Assembly: GCA_013400975.1 (NCBI GenBank)
Contig: WBMZ01004769.1
Location: forward strand, 26,210-90,209
Reading direction: 5' to 3'
Length of the DNA: 64,000 nucleotides
DNA from: Atrichornis clamosus
Lineage: Eukaryota > Chordata > Aves > Passeriformes > Menuridae
Shown here: positions 61,001 to 64,000 of the stretch, one piece after another
Layout of the letters: every line of letters begins with the position of its first letter
Position numbering within the stretch: the first letter of the stretch is position 1
Translations under genes and position numbers: made by a program
Notes under the pieces: model-generated
The model's input: only the letters and a program-made list of their open reading frames with translations
Told to the model about the DNA's origin: nothing
The model's database searches: none

Positions 61001-64000
61001 CAGGCAGAGCTATGGTAGAAATCAGGGAATAGAGCAGCACACAATTATGAGACCTATTCAAATAACATACTCATTTTTTTAAAGTACCTCCCTACACACG
61101 AAGTCCACCATGCTCAGGTAAGAAGAATGGTCTAAAATTACTTTCTGAAATAGAAATTTCTACGTAGAATTAAGAATTATGACCATTTTGTATTTGCTCA
61201 TTAAGTGATTTTCCACTTCACTTGGAGACTTACACAGATCCACACACCTCACTGGCAATCTCACACATTTATGAAGTTTACTTTCATAGCAGCAGCATGA
61301 CGTGCCTGACTTCTGGCAAACAGGTGATATAAAGAAATCACAAAACTCTTTACCAAAGCCTCTATAGAAACCTCAACAAGAGCTATTACTCTCCTCTTCC
61401 TAAGTCACTGTCATACGCAGCATTAGGGAAATAAAAAAAGGGGAAAAAAGCATCCATAATGTATTTAATATTCATTCTTTTCCCTGCAGCTTTGATTAAC
61501 AAAGTTCACTATTAAAGACATTTTCTGCTTTGTTGCTCAATAATACAATACTGTATTGTTTCATTTCTGAAGACACTTCAATGTAACATCTACTGTTGAA
61601 AATGTCTTGCAGACTATTAAGCCAACAAAAGTTTCACCATTAATTTCAATAAGCATAAGCCTTCAAATTCATATTAAGAAACATATTTTGCTGACGTGCC
61701 AGTAAGCAATGTGATTAGGGGGGTATATTACCCACTGATCATTTCAATGCATTGCTATTGCAATAAAACACTGGGTTTAACTAAAAGCTTTGATGTCATC
61801 AGCATCCATGAAAATGGAGCATAACGAATGTGTGAATGGGAGACCTCTCCAATCTGGGAGTTAATTTGCATGACATTATGACCTTGTTTGCATTGCAGAA
61901 TATTAAAATTCCTTTTAGCAAACACTGGCATTTTGAATACCCAGGAAATGTCGTGCTGAGATCTTAATAGGTTATTAGTTATATTTCAGCTTCCCCAAAT
62001 TTTTCCAGATGGGTGTAATAAAAGAAAAGAATTTCTTATTATGGGAGAAAGAGTAGGATTTTTTCCTTTAAATATCCAGAATTATATTGACATGTATTAA
62101 GAGAACAGCATTAAGCTACTGTTAGTCCTCCCTGTTAATATTGCACTGTCTTTTAGAGTAATACATAAACACTATCATTTTCTGTAAGAATGCATATTGT
62201 TCAGGAAAAAATTATTACCTTTATGAAAAGCTTATTATTGTCATTATTATATACATTAATGAATGTACACAAGGAAATAAGGCAGGAATACACTTCATCC
62301 ATCAGCACAAAACCTTCAGCAATTAAGTACGCAGTAATGTCTTTTTTACCCTCAAAGACAGCTAAAAGGAAAAAATAAACTAGGGGCAAAACTCCAGCGC
62401 TTAGTTACCACTTTGGCTGCTGGGGGTCAGGAGCAGAGCCCAGGCTGTCCTGCTGCCCCCACCTTCCCAGCTGCTGACTTGAGGCCATCAGCACCAGAGG
62501 TGCTCCAGTGAGAGCAATGAAGGAGCAGCCCCTGGCCAAGGGAAGGCTGAGCTGCTCCCAGCTCCTAAGGATGGCAGCAGCTGACAACATCTCCAATGGA
62601 TCTGTTCAGCCTCTGCCCCGTCTTGCATCTGACGCCAACAAACTGGGCTTTTCCCACAGAAAAGCCAAGAAACATACAGCAGATGTACACTCACATTTAG
62701 TGTTTGGGGTAAATGGTATTTTGATGCACTAAAGTCTGTGTTACTAATGGAAACTAAATTCCAGAAGAATTTTCAGAAAGTGTCATAAATCCTTCAGCCC
62801 TGCACGTCATGTCACTGCATATGCATATATTTATAACTTGCATTGGGGAATTCATCACGAGGTTCAGGATGCAACATGTTTTCCCTAAATGCCCAGATTC
62901 CAGACTGGATCTTTGGACGGCACTCATTCACAACATACTGAGAACAAAAAAATATAGTTCTGCGCTTAGGTTAAGCATTCCAAACTCTACTTCAAAAGGG
63001 ACATAAATATCCTTAAGGCAGGAAAAAGATTATCTAATGGCAGTCCACAGCTAGACTCTTATTTTCATATAGAGCTATCTGCTCCTTCAAAAAGAACCCA
63101 AGAACAGCTCTTGTTTGCTGGAATGTGGTACTTAAATAACAGTCTGATCTTTTCAAGTATTTAGAGATGCAGAATATTCCAACTGATGGTCAAAACATTC
63201 TTGTTTTTCTACTTATTCTTTAGCTTGTATTCTCTCCAATATGTTACCACGCTGCTGTTAATGGAAATATTACAAACCACTCTATGATCCTGTGATTATC
63301 AGAGGTACAACTGCGAGATCAGAGACAAGTGGAGTCAAAAACCTGGTGGATCATTCCCAGTCCTTGGATTGGAGGGGAATGCAGAGTCCCTAGCAGGACC
63401 ACACAGCCCAGGCACAGGGACAGACTTAGCCCAATCCCTTCTAAGATGGATTCACACATGGCTCAGGCATGCAGGGAACCTAGGGAGTCTAGAATCTCTG
63501 ATATCAGACTTAGTTATGTATCCAGCTTATATCCCACGAGATTCTCCAGATGCACAGTGATTTCTTCTGTAAAACAAATATTAGCTGTCTTCAGGGAAGG
63601 GGATGAGCATTTCACTCAGAAATGCAGAGGACAAAAATTGAAAGAGAAACCTAAAGCTCTTCTCAGAAAGCAGCACCTCGGGCAATGGGAGGACAGGGGT
63701 CCTATCCACAGTCAGGCTGATGACAGACCTGCAGGGCCATGCAGAGATGCACCAGTCTCTGTTCTCCTTGTACTTGTTTTCCCTTTTCTATTTTGCTATG
63801 TTTTTCTTTCCACTGTGCTTCTTGCCTTTGCTGCTTTCTAGACTGTTTAGATATTGTCCAACTGCCAAGTGTCAAACCTATTTGACTGTGAGCTCCCCCC
63901 TTCCCTCTGGAAGGACAGAGCTGAGGCTGTTCTAGGCTATTTCCTCTGACCTTTATCTTAGAGACACCATCGTGTGCTACTTGGCTGCAGAAGGTAAAAA

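Larger units (their letters stand above)
34479..64000. other. downstream sequence, no further gene recognised
   Basis: After the GABRA6 3' region no exon of GABRA1, the next gene in the conserved cluster, or of any other gene was recognised to the end of the window. GC-richer patches at about 54860-55060, 55240-55330, 59220-59510, 62405-62650 and 63330-63480 carry short open frames without recognisable protein features. Named contents are the CR1 fragment near 37300, the 71-bp tandem duplication near 39800 and simple repeats. Confidence 0.65.

Noticed and set aside
63268..63305. CR1 3' terminus (ctctatgatcctgtgatt)
   Set aside because: Upstream sequence has none of the expected CR1 landmarks, so the match may be chance.

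Overview
The window is AT-rich vertebrate DNA, almost certainly from a passerine bird. It carries GABRA6, the alpha-6 subunit gene of the GABA-A receptor, on the + strand. The bird call rests on a CR1 3' end (about 37230-37430) and a tRNA-Ile-headed, CR1-tailed SINE of the TguSINE1 type (about 3364-3500), a family known from songbirds and absent from chicken. No bacterial or viral genes are seen.

Layout. 1-15380 is gene-free, AT-rich sequence with a SINE and simple repeats. 15390-16420 is a CpG-rich promoter island holding coding exons 1-3. Exons 4-6 lie at 17613-18672, a tandem pair of exon 7 copies at 19098-19250 and 19331-19483, exon 8 at 23055-23314 and exon 9 at 34038-34478. From 34479 to the end there is probable 3' UTR and then intergenic DNA with a CR1 fragment, a perfect 71-bp tandem duplication and A/C-rich repeats. 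Neither neighbour expected from the conserved GABRB2-GABRA6-GABRA1-GABRG2 cluster (GABRB2 upstream, GABRA1 downstream) has a recognisable exon here.

Spliced with exon 7a, the nine exons give an in-frame protein of 508 residues: a signal peptide, an extracellular domain with Cys-loop, M1-M4 and a long M3-M4 loop. Arg119 (FFRNGKK) is the residue that makes alpha-4 and alpha-6 receptors insensitive to classical benzodiazepines.

The main discovery candidate is the second exon 7 (7b). It has exactly the same length (153 bp) and phase as 7a, intact splice sites, an 80-nt intron between the copies, 37 of 50 complete codons giving the same residue, and 18 purely synonymous codon differences. It looks like a mutually exclusive alternative exon that swaps the last extracellular strand, M1 and the start of M2. 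Second in interest is a stop-loss C-terminal extension of about 53 residues after M4, with a consensus splice donor (gtgagt) lying where the extension begins.
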